A stretch of DNA of 49,096 nt from Acidobacteriota bacterium (GCA_026394075.1 JAPKYX010000258.1:1-49096), one strand, 5' to 3'; positions 1-8,223 are shown, counted from the first letter of the stretch. The notes: a model not told the origin generated them from the letters alone. Program-made: numbers and translations.

Positions 1-1296
1 CAGCGTGAACCGGTCATCGATGTCCCACTGCCCGGCCATGCCGGCCACGCGCGGCTCCTTGGCGGGAAACTGCTGCTCATAGTCAAGAGCGACGGAGGGC
101 CGGTAGGTGGCGGCTGCCACCGGTTGCGCCCGATGCTTCGATAGCTCTTTTTCCAGCTGCGCCATCTGCGTGTTCAGCGCCGCCAGCTGCTTTTCTTGCG
201 CCGAGGTTGGCGCCGGAATGTAGGGGTGGGAGTTGCCGTACTTGATGCCCCGGCCAATTTCGGGCACGTTGTTGAAGAAGGCGTAGAAGCGGTAGAAATC
301 CTGCTGCGACAGCGGGTCGTACTTGTGGTTGTGGCAGCGGGCGCAACCGAGCGTCAAGCCGAGAAAGACCGTGGACGTGGTCTCGACCCGGTCCACCACA
401 TACTCGACGGCGTATTCTTCCGGGATGATGCCGTCTTCGGTGTTGATGCGGTGGTTGCGGTTGAAGCCGGTGGCCAGGATCTGTTCGCGCGTGGCGTTGG
501 GCAACAGGTCGCCGGCGATCTGCTCCACCGTGAACTGATCGAACGGCTTGTTGCGATTGAAGCTATCGATCACATAGTCGCGCCAGCGCCACATGGAGCG
601 TTCGCCGTCGTACTGGTAGCCATTGGAATCGGCATAGCGCGCGGCGTCCAGCCAGCGGGCGGCCATCCGCTCGCCGTAGCGCGGCGACGAAAGCAAACGG
701 TCGACCGCCTTCTCGTAGGCCTTGGGCGAGGTGTCTTTCAGGAAGGCCGTCAGCTCGGCGGGCGTGGGGGGCAGGCCGGTGAGGTCGAGATTCAAGCGGC
801 GCAGCAGCGTTTCGCGCGCCGCTTCGGGCGCAGGTTTCAAGCTCTGTTTAGCCAGCCGGGCGCGGATGAAGTGGTCAATCGGATCGGTGCCGGTGGGCAC
901 GGCCGCCTTGCGCGGTGGGATGAAAGACCAGTGGGCCTGCCAGGCGGCGCCTTCCGCAATCCACTGACGCAGGGTGGCTACTTCGGTGGCCGACACAGTG
1001 TGCCCCGTATAGACCGGCGGCATGCGTTTGGCCTTGCTGTCAGAGGTGATGCGGCGGATCAGTTCGCTTTGCTCTGGCTGTCCGGGGACGATCGCTTTGG
1101 CCTTGGCTTCGGCCTCAACGTCGAGCCGCAGGGGGATGTTCTTGGTCTTGGCGTCGGGTCCGTGGCACTGGAAGCATTTGTCGGAAAGGATGGGGCGGAC
1201 GTCGCGATTGAACTCCACCGGCGATTGCGCACACGCCGCCGCTGCCAACAGTACGCCCGACACCGGGCTCAGATTAGTCCACCGTAACTTCGACAT
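1..1296 (-). CDS. Secreted cytochrome c-like PSCyt1/DUF1549/DUF1553 protein, partial (C-terminus beyond left edge)
   Basis: Reading leftwards from an ATG at 1296 gives an uninterrupted frame to the window edge (432 codons). The N-terminus is hydrophobic, ending LLAAAACAQS, which fits a secretion signal and possibly a lipobox at the Cys. A PSCyt1-type heme motif CFQCH follows about 40 residues in. The DUF1549 (PSCyt2) domain is shown by RYADSNGYQYD, WRWRDYVI and the hallmark GCARCHNHKYDPLSQQ. The DUF1553 (PSD1) domain would lie outside the window. The family is common in Planctomycetes and Acidobacteria and is thought to act in the periplasm or outer membrane, but its biochemical role is not established. 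The start overlaps the 3' end of the upstream protease gene by 23 bases, suggesting coupled translation. Confidence 0.9.
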   Translation of the reverse strand, partial: MSKLRWTNLSPVSGVLLAAAACAQSPVEFNRDVRPILSDKCFQCHGPDAKTKNIPLRLDVEAEAKAKAIVPGQPEQSELIRRITSDSKAKRMPPVYTGHTVSATEVATLRQWIAEGAAWQAHWSFIPPRKAAVPTGTDPIDHFIRARLAKQSLKPAPEAARETLLRRLNLDLTGLPPTPAELTAFLKDTSPKAYEKAVDRLLSSPRYGERMAARWLDAARYADSNGYQYDGERSMWRWRDYVIDSFNRNKPFDQFTVEQIAGDLLPNATREQILATGFNRNHRINTEDGIIPEEYAVEYVVDRVETTSTVFLGLTLGCARCHNHKYDPLSQQDFYRFYAFFNNVPEIGRGIKYGNSHPYIPAPTSAQEKQLAALNTQMAQLEKELSKHRAQPVAAATYRPSVALDYEQQFPAKEPRVAGMAGQWDIDDRFTL

Positions 1297-2662
1297 ACCG
1301 CAGCTTCTCGCTCCGCTCCACTTGCAGGATTACCGCATCGCCGGGTTTGGCCGGGGCCAGGGCCGCCTTGATTTCATCCAGCGTCCCCACCGGCTTGCGG
1401 TTCACTGCATAGATGATATCGCCCGTTTCCAGCAACCCTGAGTTGCGCCCCGCCGCCGCCAGGACGTTGGCCACCAGGATGCCGCGAGCCTGGCGCGTTG
1501 AAGGCAACAGTTCACGCACCTTGGGGCCGATCTCCAGACCCATGATGCCGATCTTGTCGATGGTGGCCACTTCGCGGTTCACCAAGGCCGCAAAGCGGTC
1601 CGGGTCATTGGGCCGCTCGGCCACGGTGACGGAATGCTTTAGCTCATCTTTGCCGCGGAGCAACTCCACCGTCACGGCTGATCCCAAGGCCTGCGAATAG
1701 AGGTTCACCTGCAACTGCCGGGCATTCTCCATCGCCCGGCCATTCAGGCTGATCACGATGTCGCCCACGCGCAGCCCCGCGCGGTCCGCCGGACCATCGG
1801 GAGTGACATCGCCCAGCACGACGCCGGAATTCCGGGCCAGCCCCAGGGCCTCCGCCATCGTCTCGGTGATTGTTTGCGGCTCAATCCCGATCTCTCCGCG
1901 GCGCACGACACCGTTCTGGATGATCTGATCGGTGACGGACTTGACGATGTTGGCCGGTACGGCCAAGCCCACGCCGTCGGAGCCACCGGATTCCGAGATG
2001 ATCATCGTGTTGACGCCGATCACCGCGCCTTCCACATCCACCATCGGTCCGCCCGAATTGCCCGGATTGATGGATACATCGGACTGGATGTAGATCATCG
2101 GATCGTCGGCTTCCAGCTGCCGCGCCACGGCGCTGACGATGCCCATCGACATAGAGTTCTGCAAACCGAACGGGCTGCCGAAGGCGAGCACCAGTTGGCC
2201 TTGGCGAATGCGGTCCGAATCGCCCAGCCTCAAGTGCGGCAAATTCTTCTGGTCGATCTTCAGTACCGCCAGGTCTGTTTCGCGATCTAGACCCACCAGG
2301 CGCGCCGCGACGCTGCGGCCTTTGGGACGCAGGATGCTGCCGCGGGCCGGACGGGGCTCAGCGGTGGCCAGCACGACGTTGATCCGCGTGGCACCTTTCA
2401 CCACGTGGGCGTTGGTGACGATGTAGCCATCGGCGGAGAGGATGATGCCGGACCCGAAGCTCTGCTCATAGGCCGCCGGTGCGCCGCGCTCCTCGGACAA
2501 GGGGCTGTAGGCGTCACTGAGCACCTGCACCACGGCGGGCGAGATCTTCTCCGACAGGCCGGTGAGGGCACGGTCGAAGCCGCGCAGGTCCAGGCCCTGC
2601 CCGCAGACGGCCAAGCCCCAGAATGCCGCGCCCGCCAACTTGTTCCAAAACCCTGTCAACAA
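1274..2662 (-). CDS. HtrA/DegP-type periplasmic serine protease with two PDZ domains
   Basis: A trypsin-like protease domain is followed by two PDZ domains. The catalytic triad is visible as H86 (TNAHVV), D130 (ETDLAVL) and S203 (GNSGGP). PDZ1 lies at about 258-350 and PDZ2 at about 370-455. The short hydrophobic N-terminus (FWNKLAGAAFWGLAVCGQG) is a probable signal peptide or anchor. In this family such enzymes degrade or refold damaged envelope proteins. The start is TTG at 2662 (a second TTG follows at once), about 10 bases after a CAGGGG ribosome-binding sequence. No better in-frame ATG is obvious, so the exact start is uncertain. It is divergent from aroA and overlaps the downstream cytochrome-like gene. 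Confidence 0.93.
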   Translation of the reverse strand: MLTGFWNKLAGAAFWGLAVCGQGLDLRGFDRALTGLSEKISPAVVQVLSDAYSPLSEERGAPAAYEQSFGSGIILSADGYIVTNAHVVKGATRINVVLATAEPRPARGSILRPKGRSVAARLVGLDRETDLAVLKIDQKNLPHLRLGDSDRIRQGQLVLAFGSPFGLQNSMSMGIVSAVARQLEADDPMIYIQSDVSINPGNSGGPMVDVEGAVIGVNTMIISESGGSDGVGLAVPANIVKSVTDQIIQNGVVRRGEIGIEPQTITETMAEALGLARNSGVVLGDVTPDGPADRAGLRVGDIVISLNGRAMENARQLQVNLYSQALGSAVTVELLRGKDELKHSVTVAERPNDPDRFAALVNREVATIDKIGIMGLEIGPKVRELLPSTRQARGILVANVLAAAGRNSGLLETGDIIYAVNRKPVGTLDEIKAALAPAKPGDAVILQVERSEKLRYVEVTVD

Positions 2663-2762
2663 AGCCGCACCCCTGCTGGCTATTGTCCCGTATTTGCGTA
2701 AGTGGGGCCGGGAGGAGATGTGGAGACCAGTGCGGGTTACGGCAATTCCGACCTGGAATCGC

Positions 2763-2768
2763 TAAACT
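2763..2768 (+). promoter_or_regulatory. Candidate -10 box of aroA (near-leaderless)
   Basis: TAAACT, only 10 bases before the aroA ATG at 2779. Transcription starting 6-8 bases downstream would leave almost no 5' leader. No convincing -35 hexamer is seen at 17 bases spacing. The same short spacing recurs at other genes in the window. Confidence 0.4.
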
Positions 2769-2778
2769 AGGGGTTCCC

Positions 2779-4065
2779 ATGCAAAAACAGATCTTGCCCG
2801 CGAAGTGTTTTACTGGCCGTGTACGGCTACCGGGCGACAAGTCCATTTCCCACCGTTCCGCCATGCTGTCCGCGATTGCGGAAGGCCGCTCCGTGCTGCA
2901 CAACTTCTCCACCGGCGCTGACTGTCATTCAACGCTGGGCTGCATGGAGGCGCTGGGCGCGGGGGTCACCAAGAACGGCACTGAGATCACGGTGGAGGGC
3001 GTCGGCCTGGACGGTCTGCGCCCCGCCGCCGGCCCGCTGGATGCGGGCAATTCCGGTTCGACGATCCGGATGCTGTCGGGCATTTTGGCCGGGCAGCCTT
3101 TTGCCACCGAGATTTTCGGTGATGAGTCGCTCAGCCGCCGCCCGATGGCGCGCATCATGGCCCCTTTGGCCCAGATGGGCGCGCGCGTCGAGGCGCGGGA
3201 TGGAAAGTTTCCGCCGCTCACCGTTCACGGAGCACGTCCGCTGAAGCCGATCGACTTTACGCCGCCGGTGGCCAGCGCCCAGGTGAAGACGTGCGTGTTG
3301 TTCGCCGGCCTCTATGCCGAGGGCGTCACAACGGTGCGCGAGGCGATTGTCACGCGCGACCACGGCGAAATGGGACTGCGCGAGTTCGGAGCGGAAGTGA
3401 CCAGCACTCCCGGGGCGATCTCGATCGTGGGGCGGCCGCGCTTGGTGGGCCGGGAGTTTCATGTGCCGGGTGACTTGTCGTCGGCCGCCTTCTTGCTGGT
3501 GGGCGCGCTGCTGATTCCCGGTTCCAGCGTGGTGATCGAGGGCGTGGGCCTGAACCCGACCCGCACGGCGCTGCTCGATTATCTGGTGGGTCTCGGCGCC
3601 AACATCAAGATCCTGAAGTACGGCCAGGTTTCCGGCGAGCTGGTGGGCGACCTGGAAGTGCGCTATTCGCCAACCACTGCCGGCAACATCAGTGGAGCGT
3701 TGACCGCGGCGCTGATTGACGAGATCCCGGTGCTGTCGATTCTGGGTGCGGCTGGCGGCGGGTTGATCGTGAGTGACGCCTCCGAACTGCGCATCAAGGA
3801 GACGGACCGGATCGCCACCATCGAGGAGAACATGCGCCGCGCTGGAGTGGAGATTGAGACGCGGCCCGACGGGTTCACCGTGCCGGGCGGCCAGACGTTC
3901 CGCGCGTCGACGTTTGATTCGTTTGGTGACCATCGCATCGCCATGGCCTTTAGCGTCGCCTCACTGATTGCTGATCAGCCCTCGATGATCGAGGAAGCGC
4001 AAGCGGCCTCCGTGTCCTTCCCGGAGTTCTACAGTCACCTGAGCCGCCTTTCGCAACCGTCATGA
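2779..4065 (+). CDS. aroA: 3-phosphoshikimate 1-carboxyvinyltransferase (EPSP synthase)
   Basis: EPSP synthase joins phosphoenolpyruvate and shikimate-3-phosphate in the sixth step of the shikimate pathway (cytoplasm). It has 428 residues, a normal length. Family motifs are LPGDKSISHRSAML at the N-terminus, GNSGSTIRMLSG (PEP-binding loop), SRRPMARIMAPLAQMGA, ASAQVKTCVL, RIKETDRIATIEE and GDHRIAMAFS near the end. The SRRPM, IDEIP and TRDH segments resemble class II enzymes such as the Agrobacterium CP4 form, but the PEP-loop glycine linked to glyphosate sensitivity in class I is retained. The frame is open to 2623 upstream, but ATG 2779 starts the conserved protein and follows a -10-like TAAACT. 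The stop overlaps the next gene's ATG (ATGA). Confidence 0.97.
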   Translation: MQKQILPAKCFTGRVRLPGDKSISHRSAMLSAIAEGRSVLHNFSTGADCHSTLGCMEALGAGVTKNGTEITVEGVGLDGLRPAAGPLDAGNSGSTIRMLSGILAGQPFATEIFGDESLSRRPMARIMAPLAQMGARVEARDGKFPPLTVHGARPLKPIDFTPPVASAQVKTCVLFAGLYAEGVTTVREAIVTRDHGEMGLREFGAEVTSTPGAISIVGRPRLVGREFHVPGDLSSAAFLLVGALLIPGSSVVIEGVGLNPTRTALLDYLVGLGANIKILKYGQVSGELVGDLEVRYSPTTAGNISGALTAALIDEIPVLSILGAAGGGLIVSDASELRIKETDRIATIEENMRRAGVEIETRPDGFTVPGGQTFRASTFDSFGDHRIAMAFSVASLIADQPSMIEEAQAASVSFPEFYSHLSRLSQPS

Positions 4066-4790
4066 GCGCCCCGGGCGAGCACGCCAACAGCAATCTCTCC
4101 GATCTGACCCTGGCGGGCTTAGTCCACGATCTGCGGAACGTCTTTGAGACTCTGGGTGAAGCCGCCGATTTGCTGGCCGGCGACGAGCGTTGGGCCAAGC
4201 TGGCGGCCACCATTGAGCGCGCCAGCGAACAAGGCCGCCGCATCACCGAGAGTTTTCGGGAATCGGCCCGGTCGTTCGACTTTGAGCTGATTCTCGACAA
4301 CGCCATCCAGTCGATCCACGACTTCCAATTGACCGGGCAGCATGCGCCGCTGGAGTTCCACTGCCACATTGAGCCGGGCATCCGCCTGGCCGGGCGGCCC
4401 GGTGCCTGGGAGCGCGTGCTGGTGAACCTGTTCCTGAATGCGGCGCACGCCATGCCGCAGGGAGGCGACGTGGAGGTGCTGGCTTCGCGGTCTCCGGGTG
4501 GGATTGAGATTGTGGTTCGGGACAGCGGGCCGGGCATCCCGGCGGATATTCTGGACCGGCTTTTCACACCGGGCTTTTCGACGCGGCACGCCCATTCGGG
4601 GTTGGGCCTGTCGATCGTGGAATCGATTGTCAGCCAGCATGGCGGAACAGTTCAAGCGGGCAACCGCATCCCCGGGCCGGGTGCCGAGTTTGTGTTGCGC
4701 ACGCCGGACCTACAGATCGCGGTAGCCAACCAGCCGCACGCCGTGGCGGGTGAGGGCTTCGCGGACGCTGGGGTGGATGAGAGCTTGTAG
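4062..4790 (+). CDS. Small soluble histidine kinase (HisKA-HATPase), no sensor domain
   Basis: This 242-residue protein contains only a kinase core. The phospho-acceptor helix has an H-box HDLRN (H22), followed by an HATPase domain with N-box VLVNLFLNAAHAM (N126), G1 box DSGPGIP and G2 box GLGLS. No membrane segment, PAS, GAF or receiver domain is present, so it is probably cytoplasmic and takes its input from a partner protein. Its ATG overlaps the aroA stop (ATGA), so the two are translationally coupled, an unusual pairing. The last 27 codons or so overlap the 3' end of the convergent deacetylase gene; the HATPase fold appears to end just before that overlap. No response regulator is nearby. 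Confidence 0.9.
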   Translation: MSAPGEHANSNLSDLTLAGLVHDLRNVFETLGEAADLLAGDERWAKLAATIERASEQGRRITESFRESARSFDFELILDNAIQSIHDFQLTGQHAPLEFHCHIEPGIRLAGRPGAWERVLVNLFLNAAHAMPQGGDVEVLASRSPGGIEIVVRDSGPGIPADILDRLFTPGFSTRHAHSGLGLSIVESIVSQHGGTVQAGNRIPGPGAEFVLRTPDLQIAVANQPHAVAGEGFADAGVDESL

Positions 4791-5495
4791 CTCCTGCTCC
4801 CGGCTTTCCTTCAGCCGCGTGCGGGCCTGCCGCAACTCGTCGCGCAGATAACCGGGGTGGCACATGAACTCAGTGGACCCTTCCGGAAGCGCGGCGATCA
4901 GCTTCACCAGATCATCCGCCACAAAAGCGCCCGTGATCTCGAAGCCGGCAAAGTGATCCGTGGTCCGGCAGCCGTGCTGGGATAGCACGCGGTGGAACCA
5001 GGGACGCAGGCCGCCCAACGCAGCACTCATCAAGCGGCGGGTCCAGGGAACGGGGCGGATGCTTAAGGGGAAGTCGAAAGGACGGCGGACCCAGGGAATC
5101 TGAAATTCCTGGCTGAGCCTGGCCACGGCCTTCAGAACAGGCGGCCACAGATGCGTGTGCTTGTGCGTATCAAGGTGCCGCGGCGCGATGCCGGCGGCGA
5201 CGATCTTTTCGATTTGCGCGCGCAGTACCCGGTAAGGGTCTATCTGCCCGCGCGTGAGCGCCACCAGCAAATCGCTCACCGACCCAGGCTGGCCGGGACC
5301 GCCCACCAGCACCAGGTGGCAGCCGACATCGAGGGTAGGGTGCGAGTGCGCCAGCTCCACTGCATGGCCGAACGCCGCACCGTTGGCCATCAGCGTAGTG
5401 GCCGTCAGAATGCCGTCGCGATGGGCGGCGATGATGCCGTCATTGGTATCCCGCGTGAAGCCGAAGTCATCGGCATTGACCACCAGTTGCCGCAA
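4710..5495 (-). CDS. ChbG/HpnK (YdjC-like) family carbohydrate deacetylase
   Basis: The protein has 261 residues. Metal-site motifs of the YdjC family are NADDFG at the N-terminus (D9, D10) and DTHKHTHLWP in the middle, with FMCHPGYL near the C-terminus. Characterised members deacetylate N-acetylated sugars (chitooligosaccharides for ChbG, hopanoid-linked glucosamine for HpnK). The substrate here cannot be told from sequence. It begins 2 bases after the stop of the MlaD-like gene, so it is the last gene of the lipid-transport operon. That context favours an HpnK-like role on an envelope lipid, which is inference. The 3' end overlaps the kinase gene on the other strand by 81 bases. Confidence 0.9.
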   Translation of the reverse strand: MRQLVVNADDFGFTRDTNDGIIAAHRDGILTATTLMANGAAFGHAVELAHSHPTLDVGCHLVLVGGPGQPGSVSDLLVALTRGQIDPYRVLRAQIEKIVAAGIAPRHLDTHKHTHLWPPVLKAVARLSQEFQIPWVRRPFDFPLSIRPVPWTRRLMSAALGGLRPWFHRVLSQHGCRTTDHFAGFEITGAFVADDLVKLIAALPEGSTEFMCHPGYLRDELRQARTRLKESREQELQALIHPSVREALTRHGVRLVGYRDL

Positions 5496-5497
5496 CG

Positions 5498-6598
5498 CTA
5501 GAACAACCCGAGCTTGATGCGCAGGAACTTTTTGGGGTTGGCGCGGAAGTCCTTCATCAGGCCCTTCATCTCCGCCGTGGTGCCGTTCAGGTTCTCATAG
5601 AGCTGCTGGTTCACCAGCAACTGGCCCAGCGTGCCCTTGCCCGCGTTCAGGTTGTCTACCATGGTGTTCAACTTGTCCAGCGAAGCATTCAGCCGTTGAT
5701 GCAGCGCTTCATCCTTCAGCAGCTTGCCGGCCGTACCCTTGCCCGCGTTCAGGTCCGCGATCAGCGTGCGCATTTCGACGATGGTCTTGCGGGCTTCGTC
5801 GTAGAGTGCGGGATCCTTCAGCAGCTTGCCGGCCGTACCCTGTCCGGTCTGCATGCCTTCGGCGATCGAATCCACGCGAGCCAGTGTCTTGCGGACATCG
5901 GTGTAGAGTTCCTCGTCGTAGAGCAGCCGGCCCATGGTGCCCTTGCCGCTGTTGATGGCCTTCACCATCCGGTCTGCCTCACCGGCAATCGAGTTCACCC
6001 GGTTGTAGAGATCTTCATCCTTCAGCAGGCGGCCAATGGAGCCTTTGCCCAGTTCGATCTGGCCGACGATGGCTTCCAGGCGTTTCAGGATCAGTTCGGC
6101 CGCCGCCAGGGTGGTGGTGCCTTGCTTGAACAGGTCCTCCAGCTCCGTGGTGGAATCGCTTTTCAGTTCCGCGCCGGCGGCCACGGGTGTGGGGCTGCTG
6201 CCGCGGGCGATATCGATCAGCCGCGAACCCAGCAGATTTTCCGATCCCACCGCGATCTTGGAATCGGAAGGAATCAACTTCGTGTAGCGTTCGAAGATAT
6301 TCATCTCGACGCGAATGGCGCGGCCGGGTTTGGGGTTGGGGGCAAAGTCGATGCCGCGTACGTTGCCCACCGTCAAGCCATTCAGACGCACCGGGGCTCC
6401 CTTGACGACACCGGGGGCCGAATCGAGATAGCTGTAAATCACCTCGTCGGTGGAGAACAGGCTCCGGTTACTCGTCATGTAGAAAACCAACACGGCCATG
6501 ACGACCAGAGCGGCAGCCATCATGACGCCGACGCGAATTTGGGCCCACTTGATCTTATTCGGGGATGGCACTGGCTTTGCTGGCGTCTCCTCGCGCAA
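5498..6598 (-). CDS. MlaD-family (MCE domain) lipid-transport substrate-binding protein with 34-residue repeats
   Basis: The 366-residue protein has one N-terminal membrane helix (about 23-41), an MCE domain (about 52-133, including GVVKGAPVRLNGLTVGNV and GSENLLGSRLIDI), and a long helical C-terminal part. MCE proteins form hexameric rings or tubes that carry lipids between the inner and outer membranes. The C-terminal part holds five repeats that start GKGxxGxLLxDxxLY at residues 184, 218, 252, 286 and 320, exactly 34 residues apart, suggesting a regular helical stalk. It ends in the basic tail NPKKFLRIKLGLF. It sits between the MlaF-like ATPase gene and the deacetylase gene in one operon. 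Confidence 0.93.
   Translation of the reverse strand: MREETPAKPVPSPNKIKWAQIRVGVMMAAALVVMAVLVFYMTSNRSLFSTDEVIYSYLDSAPGVVKGAPVRLNGLTVGNVRGIDFAPNPKPGRAIRVEMNIFERYTKLIPSDSKIAVGSENLLGSRLIDIARGSSPTPVAAGAELKSDSTTELEDLFKQGTTTLAAAELILKRLEAIVGQIELGKGSIGRLLKDEDLYNRVNSIAGEADRMVKAINSGKGTMGRLLYDEELYTDVRKTLARVDSIAEGMQTGQGTAGKLLKDPALYDEARKTIVEMRTLIADLNAGKGTAGKLLKDEALHQRLNASLDKLNTMVDNLNAGKGTLGQLLVNQQLYENLNGTTAEMKGLMKDFRANPKKFLRIKLGLF
5540..6049 (-). repeat. Five tandem 34-residue (102-base period) repeats inside the MlaD-like gene
   Basis: The units begin GKGSIGRLLKDEDLY, GKGTMGRLLYDEELY, GQGTAGKLLKDPALY, GKGTAGKLLKDEALH and GKGTLGQLLVNQQLY, with an exact spacing of 34 codons. The rest of each unit is predicted helical and more variable. 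Confidence 0.9.
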
Positions 6599-6624
6599 TC
6601 GCTGACGGGCTCAAGAGCATTCGG

Positions 6625-7449
6625 TCAGCGTCTCCCAAATTTTGACACATAGGGATCGGTGGAAGCTTCCAGCTCCGTTTGCGGTCCCAGAAAAACGATG
6701 CGCCCATCGCGCATCACGACGAAAGTGGTGTCGACGGCGGCCAGACGGTCACCGGTAGCCGCGACCAGGCGGCCCTGCGCTTCGTCGTAGTAGTAGTTGG
6801 CCATCAGCACACCATCCTGATAGCGATGGCTGACGATGATGCTGGTGGTGCCTTTCAGGTCTCGCTGCTTGGCGATGAAGGCCATGATGTTGTTGGCGGT
6901 GATCGGGTCCAGACCCGCCGTGGGCGAATCGTAGATGGCCAGCGGCGGCGCCGTCACCGTGGCACGCGCAATCCCGACGCGGCGCCGCATGCCGCCGGAC
7001 AGTTCACTGGGGACTTTGTCGAGCGTCTTTTCCAGTTCGACAAACCGCAGTGCTTCGACGACGCGGTCGTGAATTTGTTCCCGGCCGCAGTGGCGCACCG
7101 GTTGGTTCTCTAGTGGGTAAGCCACGTTCTCCTCGATGGTCATCGAGTCAAACAGGGCGCTCTCCTGAAACAGCATGCCGATCTTGGACCGGATGGCGAA
7201 CATATCCCGCTCGCCCTTGGAAGTGATCTCCTCACCAAAGATGGTGACCCGGCCGGAGTCGGGCCGCACCAGCCCCATCATCACTTTGCACAACTGCGTC
7301 TTGCCGCTGCCCGCCTCGCCGAGAAACACCCAGGTCTGGCCACGGTCAATGCGGAAGCTGACTTGATCGAGCGCCACCGTTTCGCCGAAATGCAGCGATA
7401 CGTCTTCGAAGACAACGACGGAATCGTGAGTGGCGGAAGGGTCCGGCAT
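6625..7449 (-). CDS. MlaF-like ABC transporter ATP-binding protein (lipid transport)
   Basis: The 274-residue ATPase energises the MlaE-type permease encoded just upstream. Walker A is GEAGSGKT (K50), the Q-loop is in LFQESALFD, the signature motif is LSGGMRRRVGIARA and the H-loop is SHRYQD (H208). Walker B reads LAIYDSPTAGLDP, so the residue after the Asp, normally the catalytic Glu, is Ser175 (codon 6925-6927). The C-terminal extension after the H-loop (about 60 residues) is usual for the family. Gene order is permease, ATPase, MCE protein, deacetylase, with short gaps. Confidence 0.94.
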   Translation of the reverse strand: MPDPSATHDSVVVFEDVSLHFGETVALDQVSFRIDRGQTWVFLGEAGSGKTQLCKVMMGLVRPDSGRVTIFGEEITSKGERDMFAIRSKIGMLFQESALFDSMTIEENVAYPLENQPVRHCGREQIHDRVVEALRFVELEKTLDKVPSELSGGMRRRVGIARATVTAPPLAIYDSPTAGLDPITANNIMAFIAKQRDLKGTTSIIVSHRYQDGVLMANYYYDEAQGRLVAATGDRLAAVDTTFVVMRDGRIVFLGPQTELEASTDPYVSKFGRR

Positions 7450-7467
7450 GGAGAATTGCGGCGGCCG

Positions 7468-8223
7468 CTACATGTTCACAAAGATCTGCGTGATAAACAC
7501 GTCCAGGATGAACACCCAGACGGAGGAAACGACCACGGCTTCCGTGGTGGAACGGCCAACGCCCTGCGTGCCGCCAGTGGTCCGCATGCCATAAAAGCAC
7601 CCGACCAGCGAAATCACGAAGGAGAACAGAAACGGCTTCAACAGCCCTTGCGCGACATCGTTCCACACCAGTGCCTGCTGGGCGCTATTCCAGTATTGCG
7701 CCGCCGAAATATTCAGGCGGAACTTGCCGATCAGGAAGCCGCCGCAGAGGCCGACAAAGTCCGCAATGATGGTCAGCAGCGGCAGCACGACGGCCAACGC
7801 CAGCATCCGGGGCGTCACCAGTTTCTGTGTCGGATCGGTGCCCAGCGCGCGCATGGCGTCGATCTGCTCAGTTACTTTCATTGAGCCGATTTCGCTGGCG
7901 ATGCCCGAGGCATTGCGTCCGGCCACCAGCAGGGCCGTCAGCACCGGGCCCAATTCACGGACCAGCACGATCGCCACAAAGGTTCCGGTTTGACTGGAAG
8001 CACCGTACTGCGCGACGGCGCGCGACATCTGGAGCGCCATCACAATGCCGCTGAACGCCCCGATCAAGGACACAATCGGCAAGCTGCCCACGCCGATAAC
8101 GTCCATCTGCAATAGGACGTCGTCCCAGTAATGGGGCTTCCGGAAGAGGTTCTTTAGCGCCCGGCCGGCCAGGTAAAAGAACTCCTGAAACTCCAGGAAG
8201 GATGGCTTCAGTAGGTCGAGCAA
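7468..8223 (-). CDS. MlaE-family ABC transporter permease (lipid transport)
   Basis: This 251-residue inner-membrane permease has the family's conserved blocks: FSGIVMALQ, VRELGPVLTALLVAGR, GSMKVTEQIDAMRALGTDP and LVTPRMLA. About five membrane segments are expected. The start is TTG at 8223, following a GGGGAAA ribosome-binding sequence. It is the first gene of the permease-ATPase-MCE-deacetylase operon. No STAS-domain partner (MlaB) or periplasmic MlaC homologue is encoded in the window, so these would be elsewhere or absent. The start region is divergent from the P1-family peptidase gene, with which it shares a very short promoter region. Confidence 0.94.
   Translation of the reverse strand: MLDLLKPSFLEFQEFFYLAGRALKNLFRKPHYWDDVLLQMDVIGVGSLPIVSLIGAFSGIVMALQMSRAVAQYGASSQTGTFVAIVLVRELGPVLTALLVAGRNASGIASEIGSMKVTEQIDAMRALGTDPTQKLVTPRMLALAVVLPLLTIIADFVGLCGGFLIGKFRLNISAAQYWNSAQQALVWNDVAQGLLKPFLFSFVISLVGCFYGMRTTGGTQGVGRSTTEAVVVSSVWVFILDVFITQIFVNM

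Noticed and set aside
196-1287. Long plus-strand open frame opposite the left-edge cytochrome/DUF1549 gene
   Set aside because: It mirrors a gene with clear family motifs on the minus strand. The composition (runs of Val, Gly, Arg, Ala, His) is typical of an antisense shadow in GC-rich DNA.
2623-2778. Upstream extension of aroA by 52 codons
   Set aside because: The extension runs through the divergent promoter and the protease gene's 5' end; the conserved EPSP synthase begins at ATG 2779.
3046-3078. Idea that the EPSP synthase is glyphosate-tolerant because of class II-like segments
   Set aside because: The PEP loop GNSGSTIR keeps the glycine that tolerant CP4-type enzymes replace, so tolerance cannot be claimed from sequence.
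2929-3933. 334-codon minus-strand open frame inside aroA
   Set aside because: Antisense to an enzyme with all expected motifs; rich in His, Arg and Gln with no domain pattern.
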